From: Pempheris klunzingeri | Taxonomy: Eukaryota; Chordata; Actinopteri; Acropomatiformes; Pempheridae | NCBI RefSeq assembly: GCF_042242105.1 | Contig: NC_092035.1 | Location: 9,380,477 to 9,444,476, forward strand | Length of the DNA stretch: 64,000 nt | Reading direction: 5' to 3' | Shown here: piece after piece, positions 1-11,343 of the stretch | Layout of the letters: each line of letters opens with the position of its first letter | Numbering within the stretch: the stretch's first letter is position 1 | Translations under genes and position numbers: made by a program | Notes under the pieces: generated by a model | Database searches by the model: none | Told to the model about the DNA's origin: nothing | What the model saw: the letters and a program-made list of their open reading frames with translations, nothing else

Positions 1-942
1 GTTTGTGGCATTTAAATGTTGTAGCTGGTCATGTGGGAAGCACTTAACATATTGTTGAGAAGCTGAATAATTGACAATGCATTAGATTTTAAAAGCATTT
101 ATAATGGTTGTGATGCTGGTTATATGATGTCAGATTGGCAAAGATGTTTCATCATTCAGTTGCAGGTTTTCTTTAGCTATAATGGGCCATTAAAAGTGAT
201 GACAACCCTCAAGTGAATCTAGATAAAGTCCTTACACAGTCACCAGAGGAAAGACGTGACTTTACTACACGATGAATTATAGGTGAAACAGTAGCATCAC
301 ATTCATTTAGGATTAGCAAAACGTACTGTATTTTCTTAGTGTAAAATGTCGCAGGGTATTACTGTAAATCTGTGTGGGAAACCGTCACAGAGCCACAACA
401 AGACAGCGACGACAACTTGCAACATCAGCCCCTGTCTCAGCACGTGACCCTAATCCCCGATGAAGGGCACCAAAGACACCTCCGCCCTTGAAAGCACAGA
501 AGCAAATGTCTTCCTCCATGTAACATGTTGACAGTGAGGTCCTGTCAGATGTTGACATAGCTGTACCTGTCCACCTCAGGCGAAAGTGTTTATGACCATG
601 CCTTCACTTCTCTGACATGCCATTTCCCATCCAACCCCTGTGAATCATCATTAAATATGCTTCCCTCTTAGTATCTACTGACCAAAAATATGTCCGTAAT
701 GAAATGCTGGGGCTTGTTTCAGGGAGAGCAGTAGACAGAAATCTGTTGCCACTGGATCAGAATAACTTCAATTGATTTGACTTGTAAGATTAATGGGTTA
801 CCCCACCGGGAGACACCAGTAATCAATACCTATGAATGGAAAATCTCAAAATCAGATATGTATGTCAAGGACTGTGACCTAAAGTGTTGTAAACAAACAT
901 GAGGCCATGGCCAGGAGACAGTGAACGAGATGGGAGCACTCA

Positions 943-943
<1 letters not shown>

Positions 944-990
<47 letters not shown>

Positions 991-996
991 TGTGTG
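944..996. repeat. (TG)n microsatellite
   Basis: An almost pure TG dinucleotide run, interrupted once by TTTG near its right end. The open frames reading through it (poly Val-Cys on +, poly His-Thr on -) are artefacts of the repeat. Confidence 0.97.
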
Positions 997-1339
997 GCGA
1001 CACTGATGCAGTGCTGCGAGCCAGGGGGATTCAACCTTTTGCAAGTGGCAAAGGCAGACATGATGAAGTCATGTTGACAGTGAGTAACCTGCGGTCAGAC
1101 ATCTTTTTAACACGATTTTGCTTTTTTGTTCTAATCCCAAGGCCAGTTTATCAGATACACCAATTCAACTAACCACTTCTGGGGGGGAAACTACCATTGA
1201 AGACAATTATTGTTCACAAATGGTTACACTTTTCTTGTTTTTATCATTCAGTAGGAAGTAGGAAATACAACTTAACCATTGCTACAATAGGAAGAAGTGT
1301 TTACACCCACGCTGGTATCTCTTTGAGGCCAAACAACAG

Positions 1340-1700
1340 CATGCTAACATCCTCACATATGGATGTTTGCATGTGTAGCAGTTTTGCATTTTAGCATGTT
1401 AACATTTGCTAATTAGCACAAGCCACTGAGGGGACCATGAATGTCTGAACCAAATCTCAGAGTAGTCCATCCAATAATTGTTAAGAAGTTTAAATCAAAA
1501 CCAACACCTCCAGGTGGAGCAAGGGAAAAAGTCAGGGGATCAAAACTGTAAGTAGGATACATCCTCTGGGAACCATGAATGCATGTACAAAGTTTGCTCT
1601 ACCCGGTGGATGGTGAGATATTTCAATCTGGACCAAAGTGGTAGACCGAATAACTAACATTGCCCTTCCTTGAGCCACAACCTGAGCATGGCTAAAATCT
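1340..1700 (+). repeat. Dispersed fish repeat, copy 1 (GCTAAC / 'gaccaaagtgg' family)
   Basis: The segment contains the run of phrases I associate with a very common percomorph interspersed repeat: 'catgctaacat', 'ttagcatgttaacat', 'ttgctaattagcac', 'gggaccatgaatgtctg', 'gatatttcaatctggaccaa', 'agtggtagaccga', then 'gagccacaacctgagcatgg'. Related fragments occur at 23796-23905 and 49096-49248 in this window. The family name is not known to me; assignment rests on recall of the motif order and on the in-window similarity. Confidence 0.65.
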
Positions 1701-2030
1701 TCCCAAATGTGTCAGATATGATACATTATTATATCTACATTGTATTAGTAATCATGCTGTATGTGGGCTATATTCAATATGAGGAGAGCCTGTCTGTTTT
1801 TAAAAGGGACAGGTTGATACATGCACTGTACTGCACTGAAAAGAGTTAAGTCCACAGAGAATAGCCTGTGTGCATACTAACTTCCAAGTGCTCAAGCTGT
1901 AAAGACTGACAAATACAACTTGAGGTGCACGGCCAGTCTGCACCTTTACTTTAAAAGTTTACCAACTTCTCTTCTGCACACAGTGCCACAGCTCCTGTCA
2001 GTCCGCTGCTTTCTCACTTTTATCTTGCGT

Positions 2031-2115
2031 ACCCACCTGGGGGCGTGGTTAAGGCGGGGCTTTGGCTGTTGCGTCAACTTATCAGGAAGAAACGCACAGC
2101 CAGCGGAGGAGCGGG
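2031..2115 (+). promoter_or_regulatory. steap3: Probable steap3 promoter and non-coding first exon
   Basis: This is a locally GC-rich patch in AT-rich surroundings, with GC/CACC-box-like elements ('gggggcgtgg', 'aggcgggg'), followed by purine-rich sequence ending in a strong splice donor, gcggg|gtgagt, at 2115/2116. The next acceptor downstream is ctctctag at about 3111, just before the steap3 start codon. A non-coding exon 1 spliced to it is the simplest reading. The start of transcription is not defined by the sequence. Confidence 0.45.
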
Positions 2116-3125
2116 GTGAGTACGTTACTGTAAATAAGTAAAAATATCGATGAAATTACTGCAAGGAGCTAGATTATGTGGTGTACGTTGATATTTTATC
2201 CATATGGACGCGTTTGTGTGTCTCTGTGGTCCGGTTTGTCAAGGACAGAAACGTTCATTTTATTCGGGGTTGGAGTTTCCACGAGTTCAGCCAAGGACGA
2301 CAAGCAAGGTGGCTTCTTTCGCTTTTCTGTTATCGAAAGAATATCAATACAAATTGCCGTCAGTTTAATGCAGTATCGCCATCCGCTCAGTTTTTATAAA
2401 CTATACAAGTTTACTTGAAACGGTTTCTGAACAGTCGTGGTGTTGTGGTGAATTCGGCACACAGTTGGCTCGTTACCAAAGCAGAACTTTTACAACATTT
2501 ACACTTTTGCCATGCTAATGTAGGCACCACACGTTAAGCAGCATAGGGTGTATTGAACCCAACTGTGGCTCATGAGTTAGGAATTTCCCTGGATGGCAGA
2601 CTAAATGTGCGTGTGATTCAAATGATGGCATCTATTTATTAAATCTAGCTGGATAGACTAACAACAGAGTTAGATGTTAGTGTCTTGAGGGCGCCTTACA
2701 TCCATTTATGCTATTATTGGATAGCCACTCACTGCTCAGACAGTGCAGAGTTACAGATCTAGGACATGGCAATTGAGACTCAAACATAATGGGAATCCTA
2801 GTTCTGTCTCTCTAAAAAACAGCAGACATGGTAGATTGAAACAAACCTAATCTCACTGTCCTTAAACTGCATTTTATACATTTTTTGTCACTATTACTTT
2901 TATTTTAGGTCCAATGCTGGATGAAAAACGTTGCTACGGGTTAGACCTAACAGTCCGTATCTGTGAGTAAATCACAAGTATGCCCTCTTAAAAGTTCTTT
3001 GCTTTTTATCCTCCTTTCCATTTCTTGACTGTACATTTCGGGAACAATTTAAAGCAATACTGCTGTATGTAAACAGAGACCAAAATAATGACCATGTCCC
3101 CTCTCTCTAGATTTGTCTGTGCGTG

Positions 3126-6100
3126 ATGCCTGATGAGATGGCGAGGCCTTTAATCCAAAGCAGAGGGGAAAGGGGAGGCTCCAGACATCTCGAAGCCTCC
3201 ATGTCCGAACCAGGCGCTCCAGTTATCGGCATCCTGGGTACTGGCGACTTCTCCCGCTCGCTGGCGACGAGGCTGGTGGCCTCCGGCTACCAAGTGGTGG
3301 TGGGGAGTCGAACCCCCAAACGCTATGTGGCTCTGTTCCCTGAAGAGGCTGAGGTGACACATGAACAGTGACACTGACACTCACATTCACACTCACCATG
3401 TAATTGGTGTTTTTGTTTCTCCGCCTATGGTGATAATTATATATTTACTCTGACTTTATCCACAAGGCACAATGACTGTTGTCATCATCCTGAATAGATA
3501 CTTAACAGATAGTCCTAGTGAATGATGCGAGTCATTTGTGGTATGGGAACAGAATAACGCAGTTAATAAGACAATATTATGGTTTCTCCATTAAATCCTC
3601 AGATTGTCAGTGAAAGAAACCAATAAGGAAGAACAGAATAAAGAAGTCTCAATGAAAGTTTTATAAATAGAATGGTCAGATGTTTTGGGAAGTTTTCCTG
3701 CTGAGAATTGGATGAAAACCTTTTGAAACAAAAAGAAAGCCTGTTGGCTTTGGCTTCATGTGCAGCCTACAGTTCTGAGATCACTATCATCAATCTTTAC
3801 ATTTGAATCTGCACAGGAAACTGAATGTGTGTTTCCCAATATGCCAAACCTTTCCTTTAACTTATGTTGTATTACAGCACAGGTGCTCCAATAATGATGG
3901 ATGACACAGATTCAAATAAATCATTACTATAATGCATCACGAGATATATGCATATGTTTGGGATAATACAAGTAATAGGAAGTTACACAGAATACACACC
4001 ATGTTGCCAAACATTAGGGGTTTAAAGATTTTGTGGCCAATTATTTAGTGGATCACATGATACACGATGCATGCACTCCCCTTAATGATTCAGTACATTA
4101 TACATGGAGTACAACCATGTATTTGTTTCCCAGGTCACGTCCCAGATGGAGGCAGCCAGCCAGGCAGACCTGGTCTTTGTCGCTGTGTTCCCTGAGCATC
4201 ACTCCACGCTGGTGGAGCTGAAGCCGACACTCGCTGGAAAGACACTGGTGGATGTTAGCAATGGTCTGAGTATCAACCAAGATGGGCCCTCGAATGCCGA
4301 AAAGCTGGCCGACCTGTTCCCAGAGAGTTCTGTTGTCAAAGGCTTTAACACCATATCAGCCTGGACGCTCCAGACGGGACCTCGGGATGGAAGCAGGCAG
4401 GTAGGACACATCATGGAGGCCCAGTGATACCCCGACTTCAAATGACATGTGTCCAGATTCCAGATTTAGGGAGAGAGGATTTCTTGGGAGAATCTGTGAA
4501 CTCTGTTTGTCATTTCTCATCTCCAGGTTTTCCTGTGCAGTGACAGTAACAAGGCCAAGAGCTCTGTGATGCAGATCTGTCGGAGGATGGGCTTCATCCC
4601 CATCGATATGGGCCTCCTCTCCTCTTCCCTGGAGATCGAAAACCTCTCCCTCCATCTGTTTCCCTCCTGGCGCATCCCAGTCCTGTGCACCCTGTCCCTG
4701 TTCATCTTCTTCTACCTGTACAACTTCATCCATGACGTCCTGCACCCCTACGTCACAGCAGGGAAGGTTGTTTTCTACAAAATGCCCATTGAAACTGTGA
4801 ACGTCACGCTACCTTCTGTGGCCCTGGTGATGCTGTGTCTGGTCTACCTGCCTGGGTTGTGCGCTGCTTTCCTTCAGCTGTGGTGGGGCACCAAGTACAA
4901 TCGCTTCCCTGATTGGCTGGACCGCTGGCTAACACGGAGGAAGCAGTTTGGACTGTGCAGCTTCCTGTGTGCAGCTCTACATGCCATCTACAGTCTGTGT
5001 CTCCCCATGAGGAAGTCTGCCCACTACAAACTGCTCATCGCCTTTAAACAGGTGAGGGAAAGAAGAAATAAATAAAGAAATCACTGAGGCAGTTTGGTTG
5101 ATGGACTACTTTAAGAACAGTAGATAGTCTTTATTGTCCCTAATGGAGATATGTGTACACAGCCAATCTGCACAGAAACACACAATACATGAAATATTTT
5201 ACTGCCTATTAATGTTAGCATTTGTTTTGCTTTTTTTTCTCTGATACATCCCCCAAAGAGATCACCTTGAATCTCACAAAGACACCACGAGTATCCACAT
5301 ACATGAAATCACTCTGTCTTCCGCCCTGATTGTTGCTGCATATTTAGTGTTTGCTAAATGGGACGGCTGGAGGTGAACCTCTGCCCTTGGACTCACTGAG
5401 GGTCCTTGTGTTTATTGTGTGTTGTCCAGATGAAGGAGGGGGAGGGGGACCTGTGGGTGGACTCAGAGGTGTGGAGGATGGAGCTGTACGTCTCCGTTGG
5501 CATCATGGCGCTCGGGCTGCTCTCGCTGTTGGCTGTCACCTCTCTGCCCTCAGTGGCCAACACTGTCAACTTTAGGGAGTTCACCTTCATACAGGTAAGT
5601 GCTCATACAGATAAGACAGGTTTAATACAGACCGATGGCCAAAGACTGACAGACACACAAGCATCATGCTGACATGTACACAGATGCACACAACGTTTCC
5701 TACACACTCACATGCTCTCACAGCCACACACACATAGCTGCCCTCCTGCAGCTGCCCCAGATGTGCCGTTAAACTTGGGCTGTGACAAAGCCATCAGGAG
5801 TGTTGTGACTCCTCTCCCCTCCTCCTTGACCTCCCCCATCATGGCCTCTATTTCTCCAGGAGTTGCTGCCCCTCTGTGCTGCCATTCCCCTTTCATCTTT
5901 CCGTTTAACTAATCCGGTGGCAGTCAGATTAGTCACGTGCTGACAGCCGGCGTGATGAAAAGCAACTTTCTGCCCGGCACGTCTAGACATGTTCACTAGA
6001 GTGTGCATATTTGTTTCTATGTAAAGACACACTTCTCTGTGTATTTTAGCATTTCCTCATTAAAAAGTATGTGGAACATATTAGCCAGAGAGCTCCCAGA

Positions 6101-6931
6101 TATCTCCACTTTAAATCCCACATAGATGGACGCACTTCCCACATCAAAGCAGAGGAAGCACAGATATAACCAGTGACATTAATGATGGTTGTATTCCATT
6201 TCAGTGAGACTGTTCCAGGGTTTGGCATTGTACATAATGGGATACTTAATGGAACACAGCCACAGTTAATAGTAATAATGATACAGTTTTAAAATTGCTG
6301 TTGTTCTGGAGAAATGAGGCTATTTTTAACCCCTTGCCCCCTTTTGTAATTAGTGGGCCCTGTAGGTACAGTGTATGGCACACAGACATACACACACACA
6401 CTTGTACGGTTCATGCACATCACAAGTGTTAGGTCAGTGTGTCTCCTCAGGGTCTGCAGTAGCCTGCGACTCAGTGAGCTAATGTAGAGGACTGGCTGAA
6501 CTGCTGTGAACTGAAGAGGAGTCACTTGGAGGGAAAATGGCGCAGCCGTTTTGTTTTATACAATGTGGGTAATATATTTAGAAGTCAGGATGATTGTAAT
6601 GGTACTTTCACTGTTGTCCTCCCCCTCCTGTCACCACCTGTAGTCCACACTAGGTTACTGTGCCTTGTCCATGGCCACCCTCCACACAGTCCTCTTCGGC
6701 TGGGACCGCGCCTTTGACCCGACCAGGTACCGCTTCCACCTGCCTCCCACCTTCTTGCTGGTTCTGATCCTGCCACTCGCCGTTCTGCTGGGCCGCCTGG
6801 CTCTCTTCGTGCCCTGCTTTGCCCGGCGTCTCCGACAGATCCGCCGCGGCTGGGAGAAGAGCCGACACATCCGCTTCACCCTGCCGGAGGACGAGCGCTG
6901 CAACGGGCTGGAGGATGTTAGTAATGTGTGA
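3126..6931 (+). CDS. steap3: STEAP3 metalloreductase (five coding exons)
   Basis: Coding exons are 3126-3353, 4134-4400, 4527-5051, 5430-5594 and 6644-6931, all with GT-AG borders and continuous phase. The product is 490 aa; human STEAP3 is 488. The family uses NADPH and FAD to pass electrons to one membrane heme that reduces Fe3+ (and Cu2+) in endosomes, feeding transferrin-derived iron to the cytosol. Residues about 30-190 form the FNO-like oxidoreductase domain, with the Rossmann loop G-I-L-G-T-G-D-F at 35-42. A six-helix ferric-reductase domain follows from about residue 213. The two heme-ligand histidines fall at 317 (AALHAIY) and 409 (ATLHTVL), as expected. The N-terminus [10 protein letters not shown] resembles human MPEEMDKPLI, which favours the ATG at 3126 over the internal one at 3201. 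STEAP2 and STEAP4 are less likely, given this N-terminus and the dbi-sctr-cfap221 context. Confidence 0.95.
5115..5160. repeat. Short repeat relic in steap3 intron 3
   Basis: The phrase 'tctttattgtccctaatgg' resembles the 3' tail of common fish retroposons ('ctttattgtccc..aatgg'). It is a fragment only, with no body or target-site duplication visible. Confidence 0.3.
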
Positions 6932-8360
6932 GAAACACACTGTTAGAAGATCCACACAATAAGGTGGAAAGGTAGAGCTCTTTATGCGTGCACTCATGAA
7001 TATAAACACCGTTCAGTCACACTCAGAGAAGATAAATGATTTATACACATTTGGAATGTATCGGAGGCTCCTCTCTGAGACCTAGAGAGAGACTTTAGAG
7101 ATGCTTGAGTTTCTTTTCAACAAATTAGCCCGTAGTTCCTTAGAGAACTAGATCTTATTGCACTATTCATTGTCAGAAATAAGTATTTAGTTCAGCTCCT
7201 TTTGCTTTTTACGTTAACTTATTGTTATGTTAAGTGAGCTGAAGAAAAACAATGATGGCTTCTGGTTTCATTTATGCAAAACAGTGACTGTTACACCTCT
7301 AATGAACCTGCTGAGCTGAAGCAGTAGAACAGGTGTTGGCAGAATTTCATACCTGAGTCTTTGAAATAAGGTTTCTTCAGTCTGATCATTAGAAGTAGAC
7401 TTCCTCTCGGCTTGTGCATCCCTGCCAGTTTGAGACCTTAAGGCTGCTGCACAGATTTTTGTCTGTGAGCCTTCAGCAGAACCCATCATCCCGTTTTGTG
7501 TAAAAATGTGTGAAATTAAAACCAACATGGTATATATTATTCCTAATTATTTTGATCACTGCCATATCATTTTTGTGATATTTTATTTTTCACTGCTGTG
7601 TGCTGTCATTCATTCAAAGTTTTAGGGACTGTATGAAGGTTATTTGTGTGTGCAGGGGTGAACCTTAAGCAAAACCCTCCTCAGCATTATTCAGATTTTC
7701 TCTGAACTTTCCCCTTAACTTAAACAGCCTCCCCTAAAAGCTGAAAATGATATGCCATTATTGAGTTGGCTCATTTTACACATTTGATGTCTGCCACCAT
7801 TATGTGAGTAAGAAGTGATATTAACAATTACCAAGTTTATGGCATAAATCTGTACAATTTTACTGTCTGAGCTATATCCTCCTTGTTTCCGACCACCCCT
7901 CCCCTCTAATAATAGTTCTACAGTCCCTTACTGAGGTGTTATTTATAGTACCAACTGGAAACCCAAATTCTGAAGCATTGTTGCTGTTGTAGCTGTTTTT
8001 TGTTTTACATAGTTACATTTCCTTTTTGTGTTACTGACTTGTTGATAAGCATCCATCAGTACACATTTAACTCAAAAAATGTCCCTTTGCTGTTACAGAA
8101 CGTTCTAATTGTTTTCATCGTGGTCATGAAAAACAGTTTGCTGCTGTGCCATTTCAGCTGTTTTAGTTTTATTATTAAGTTAGTTTGTACTTTCTCTGTT
8201 TTTCGTGTTCTTGCCAAAGATGATTGATCCGTTACGTGATACATGGATGTCTTTGTCGTATTAAAATGTCATATAATTGACTATTATTGACTCTTACCAT
8301 AAAGATATAAATGTAAAGGTTTTCTAGAACACAGAATAAAGCATTTTTTTCAGTATTGTA
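6932..8360 (+). other. steap3: steap3 3' untranslated region
   Basis: The sequence after the steap3 stop is AT-rich and without exon signals. A canonical AATAAA lies at 8335-8340, which would end the transcript near 8360 and give a 3' UTR of about 1.4 kb. Earlier weaker signals are not excluded. I see no iron-responsive-element hairpin. Confidence 0.55.
8335..8340 (+). terminator. steap3: steap3 polyadenylation signal
   Basis: AATAAA on the + strand between the steap3 stop and the dbi start, followed by a T-rich stretch. It is the best placed canonical signal for steap3. Confidence 0.5.
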
Positions 8361-8945
8361 TTTATGTCTTTGATAATTGTGAAATAGAATGGATGTGTTT
8401 GGAGATGTGAGGCTCATTGGGTTGTTTATTTATCAGCTTCTTGTGACTACGTCAAAGGCAGAAATGACTGGGTCCACCATTATCTGATAAAAGGTAAATC
8501 CGTCTCAGCTGAGCCAAAGTGTGCAATAGCAATATTACATGTGTGGATGCTGCCATCTTGTGGTGGGAAATAGCGTTACCAAAGCGTGCCATGTTCTCTT
8601 CCATGTAACCTGCGACATGGTCCACAGGTCTACTGCATTCTCATGTCATTTAATGTCAAATGTGTAAAAGACACTTGTCAAGTTGTGACAGAATCTTGGT
8701 TAAATGAGCGATCAGGAGTGTGATTATTGTGGGGTACAAGTTCTTAATGTAAGAAATGAAGCACACTTCCGTGGCCTCCTGCTGTTCTCACTGACAGCGT
8801 CTACAAACTACCTCCCACTTTGTTCTCCTCAGCCAATCCCTACAGTGACGAGCCACATTGTTGCCAGACGAGTTGGACGAGCCCAGACTGAAAGCAGGGA
8901 AGCGACTTGAGCAGCAGCAAGGTGTGTCTGTTTGTCACTGCAGCC

Positions 8946-10223
8946 ATGACTGTAAGTACTATGTGGCTTTAGTTTCCATGCAAACCTTCTTCTCGTTGTT
9001 ACATCAAAGAGTTAAAGTGTGATCGAGTCCTCTCTAAGGTATGTTGGCTTATCCACATTCACAGGGGCTGTAAAGATTCTGTGGCCTCGGCTACTTTTGT
9101 ATAGTTTTCTGCAAGTGTAGTGAGGCGATAAATACAGATACAGTAGTATGAGTGAGGCTGGTTTTAAGACAAGTTGACAGATCAGTTCTGAATCAGATGT
9201 GTCTCCTCTCGTCCTACCAGGAATCCTTTGAAAAAGCAGCAGAGGAGGTGAAGGTGCTGAAACACAAACCAGACCATAGAGAAATAACTACACTGTATGG
9301 TTTATACAAGCAAGCCACAGTGGGTGAAATAAACATAGGTGAGTCACTCTGTAAGGTTCTACAAGGTTCTGCAGAAATCATATGGAAGTGGTAAAAAACA
9401 CTGCTCTGTATCTGCAGTTCCACAGAGAAAAATGCGGCCCGACAGGTTGTCGTTCTGCTAAAGCAATGCCATAACTTCTAAGTTTATACAAAGCCATTTA
9501 TTGTCTTTTTACAGTCTTATAAAGAGAAATGAAGAAACATGAATTAACTAAATGTGCCTTTGACTAAAAAAGCACTAGTGTTAACATGAATAGATTATAT
9601 AAACTATGAAAACATAGTTTCAGATTTGGTCTGGTAGGTTATTTGGCACTGTTGCCTCACAGTAAGAAGGTTCCGGGTTCAAATCTGCTGGCTGGCTGTA
9701 AGTAAGTAACAGTATTTTTACAGTGTGGTACTAAAACGTTTACTGATGTAAATGCTCACTGCAAGAAACTGATGCAGAAACTAAGTTTTCAGAAACTCTA
9801 AAGCTCTGTCAGACATTTAATAAGAGGAAAAATGTGTTGAATCTGTTTTGTTTATAAGACAGTTGCTGTGTGGTTTAAAAGTTTGCATAAGAACAAACTG
9901 CAGTACTAAAAACCCTGAGTAATATATTGTCTGTTACTTTTCCATCCACAGAGCGTCCAGGGATGTTTGACTTGACAGGACGAGGAAAATGGGATGCATG
10001 GAATGCAAGGAAAGGTCAGGATTAAAGAACTTTTTCCAAAAGCTTAAATGCAGGCACGGCTGTGTTGGGGTTTTTGCCTTTACATGGATAAACAGAGCTT
10101 TTCCTGCAAAAACCAACACATTTGTTTGTTTCCGTTTCTAAACCAACAGGTCTGTCCAAAGAGGAAGCAATGGACGCCTATGTTGATTTTGTGGAGAAGC
10201 TGAAGGCAAAATATGGCATCTAG
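8946..10223 (+). CDS. dbi: Acyl-CoA-binding protein / diazepam-binding inhibitor (four coding exons)
   Basis: Coding exons are 8946-8951 (only ATG ACT), 9221-9338, 9952-10014 and 10150-10223, with GT-AG borders and matching phases. The product is 86 aa, the usual vertebrate DBI length. The protein binds medium- and long-chain acyl-CoA esters in the cytosol and is the precursor of neuropeptides that act on GABA-A and peripheral benzodiazepine sites. The four-helix ACBP fold is evident: ligand-contact residues Tyr28, Lys32, Lys54 and Tyr73 are all present, as are the signatures YKQATVG and KWDAWN. The end, KLKAKYGI, matches the family's KKKYGI. The first coding exon of two codons is supported by a good donor (gtaagt) and by the family's short Met-Ser/Thr N-terminus. 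Confidence 0.94.
9643..9697 (+). repeat. tRNA-like / SINE-type fragment in dbi intron 2
   Basis: The stretch reads 'ggcactgttgcctcacag' and then 'aagaaggttccgggttcaaatct', matching a widespread fish repeat core with a pol III B-box-like element (GGGTTCAAATC). No A box, full tRNA fold or flanking duplication is clear, so it is a relic rather than a tRNA gene. Confidence 0.5.
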
Positions 10224-10447
10224 AGTCTGTTTCTAGCAGCATTTAGGGAAACACACTTATTTGCTTTCTTGCCATCTTTGTATGTCTGTGTGCTAACCAC
10301 ACAGTGAGAGCCAGCAGGCGATCAGCCTCACACAAGAAAGCCAACAAATGAGTGTCTGAAAATGAAAAACCTTTGAGCAAATACAGTGTTCATTTTCATA
10401 TAAAAAGCCTGAGCACAGGGCGTCTGTGTACAGCACCGGCTATCAAA

Positions 10448-10453
10448 AATAAA
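10448..10453 (+). terminator. dbi: dbi polyadenylation signal
   Basis: AATAAA lies 225 bp after the dbi stop codon and is followed by a T/G-rich segment ('gaccttgtttctgttgttc'), the usual arrangement for cleavage and polyadenylation. A second AATAAA occurs near 10542. Confidence 0.65.
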
Positions 10454-11343
10454 GACTTGTTCTTCAGGCATCACACCTCAGACCTTGTTTCTGTTGTTCT
10501 CTAAGAGAGAACTTCTAATGCCAAACATCCAACACTATGTAAATAAAAATGATGGAAAAACCCGTCGGTATAATGAAGCGTAGGCTCCATAATGACCTGC
10601 TGCAACTGAACATCATAACCTTCATGACAGGAGGATCTGTCACAGCTCTTTGCTATTAGGCTGCATTAGTTTAGCTACCTAATAAATTAAATAAGTGAAT
10701 CATGTTTGTAGCATATTAAAGCCCGCAATGGTACGATAGGTTTTAAAGGGGAATTCCACCAATTTTACACATGAAGATCACTTCTTTGTGTGGCTGAAAA
10801 AGTAGCAGTGCTTTGTCAAGTCTGAAAACACAACCCTGGTGATGTCATTGTGATGTCATCAGGGATGTCACACTGGGTTCCTCCTTTACAAGTCAGGGGC
10901 AGAGAGTTTGAAAGACATTTATCAGGGACAGTGAACTAGTGCTGGGAAATGTAGTCTTTTTGGAGCTTTTAACACATGAACAAAAAGTCTGCAATAATTT
11001 TGGTCATTCATTTTTTTACATTTGTGTCCCCCAGGTTCCCAACAGTTTATGGTGCAGTACTTTATACTGCAGTACCCCTTTAGGTGGTATTTTATAATTT
11101 AAATAATCCTTCCAACCTCAGCCTTTAAATATCTGGATAGTAATAAAAATATGACATTTGAGCAACAAATCATTGCCACATTCATTTTGACTCATTTGCA
11201 TAACTTCTATAAACAAGAAAGCCTTGCACTTTATAAATATGCATTGTAATAAACACAAAGCTGCGGTTGTGGACTGTCAGCTAGGATCCATTACTGTACG
11301 TATCGATGAGGACCGTGAGATAATGAGCCAATCCCGACTTGAA
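10454..11343. other. dbi-sctr convergent intergenic interval
   Basis: dbi (+) and sctr (-) converge here. TMEM37 sits between these genes in human, but no exon resembling a four-helix calcium-channel gamma-like protein is visible. About 340 bp is taken by a MITE-like repeat. I find no clear canonical poly(A) signal for sctr on the minus strand. Confidence 0.5.
10744..11082. mobile_element. MITE-like repeat between dbi and sctr
   Basis: The ends are short inverted repeats: TAAAGGGG at 10744-10751 and CCCCTTTA at 11075-11082. Inside are phrases common in dispersed fish elements ('gaattccaccaattttacac', 'gatgtcattgtgatgtcatc', 'gggaaatgtagtc'). There is no open reading frame of note. It is a non-autonomous DNA-transposon relic of unknown superfamily. 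Confidence 0.5.

Larger units (their letters stand above)
1..2030. other. Intergenic DNA upstream of steap3
   Basis: No exon of a known gene is recognisable here on either strand. The short open frames lack splice context and protein-like composition. The stretch contains a GT microsatellite and one copy of a dispersed fish repeat, both listed separately. The mammalian upstream neighbour C1QL2 is not visible, though its exons could lie beyond the left edge. Confidence 0.6.

Noticed and set aside
879..1172. Open frames on both strands through the TG microsatellite
   Set aside because: They consist of poly Val-Cys or poly His-Thr from the dinucleotide repeat.
4356..4745. 129-codon minus-strand ORF opposite steap3
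   Set aside because: It is antisense to the steap3 exon 2/exon 3 region, crosses their intron and has a low-complexity Glu/Asp/Gln-rich composition.
6650..7009. 119-codon minus-strand ORF opposite the last steap3 exon
   Set aside because: It is an antisense shadow of a GC-rich membrane exon; the plus-strand frame matches STEAP3.
9643..9697. tRNA gene
   Set aside because: Only a B-box-like element is present; no A box or cloverleaf can be drawn, and the motif is a known type of fish repeat core.
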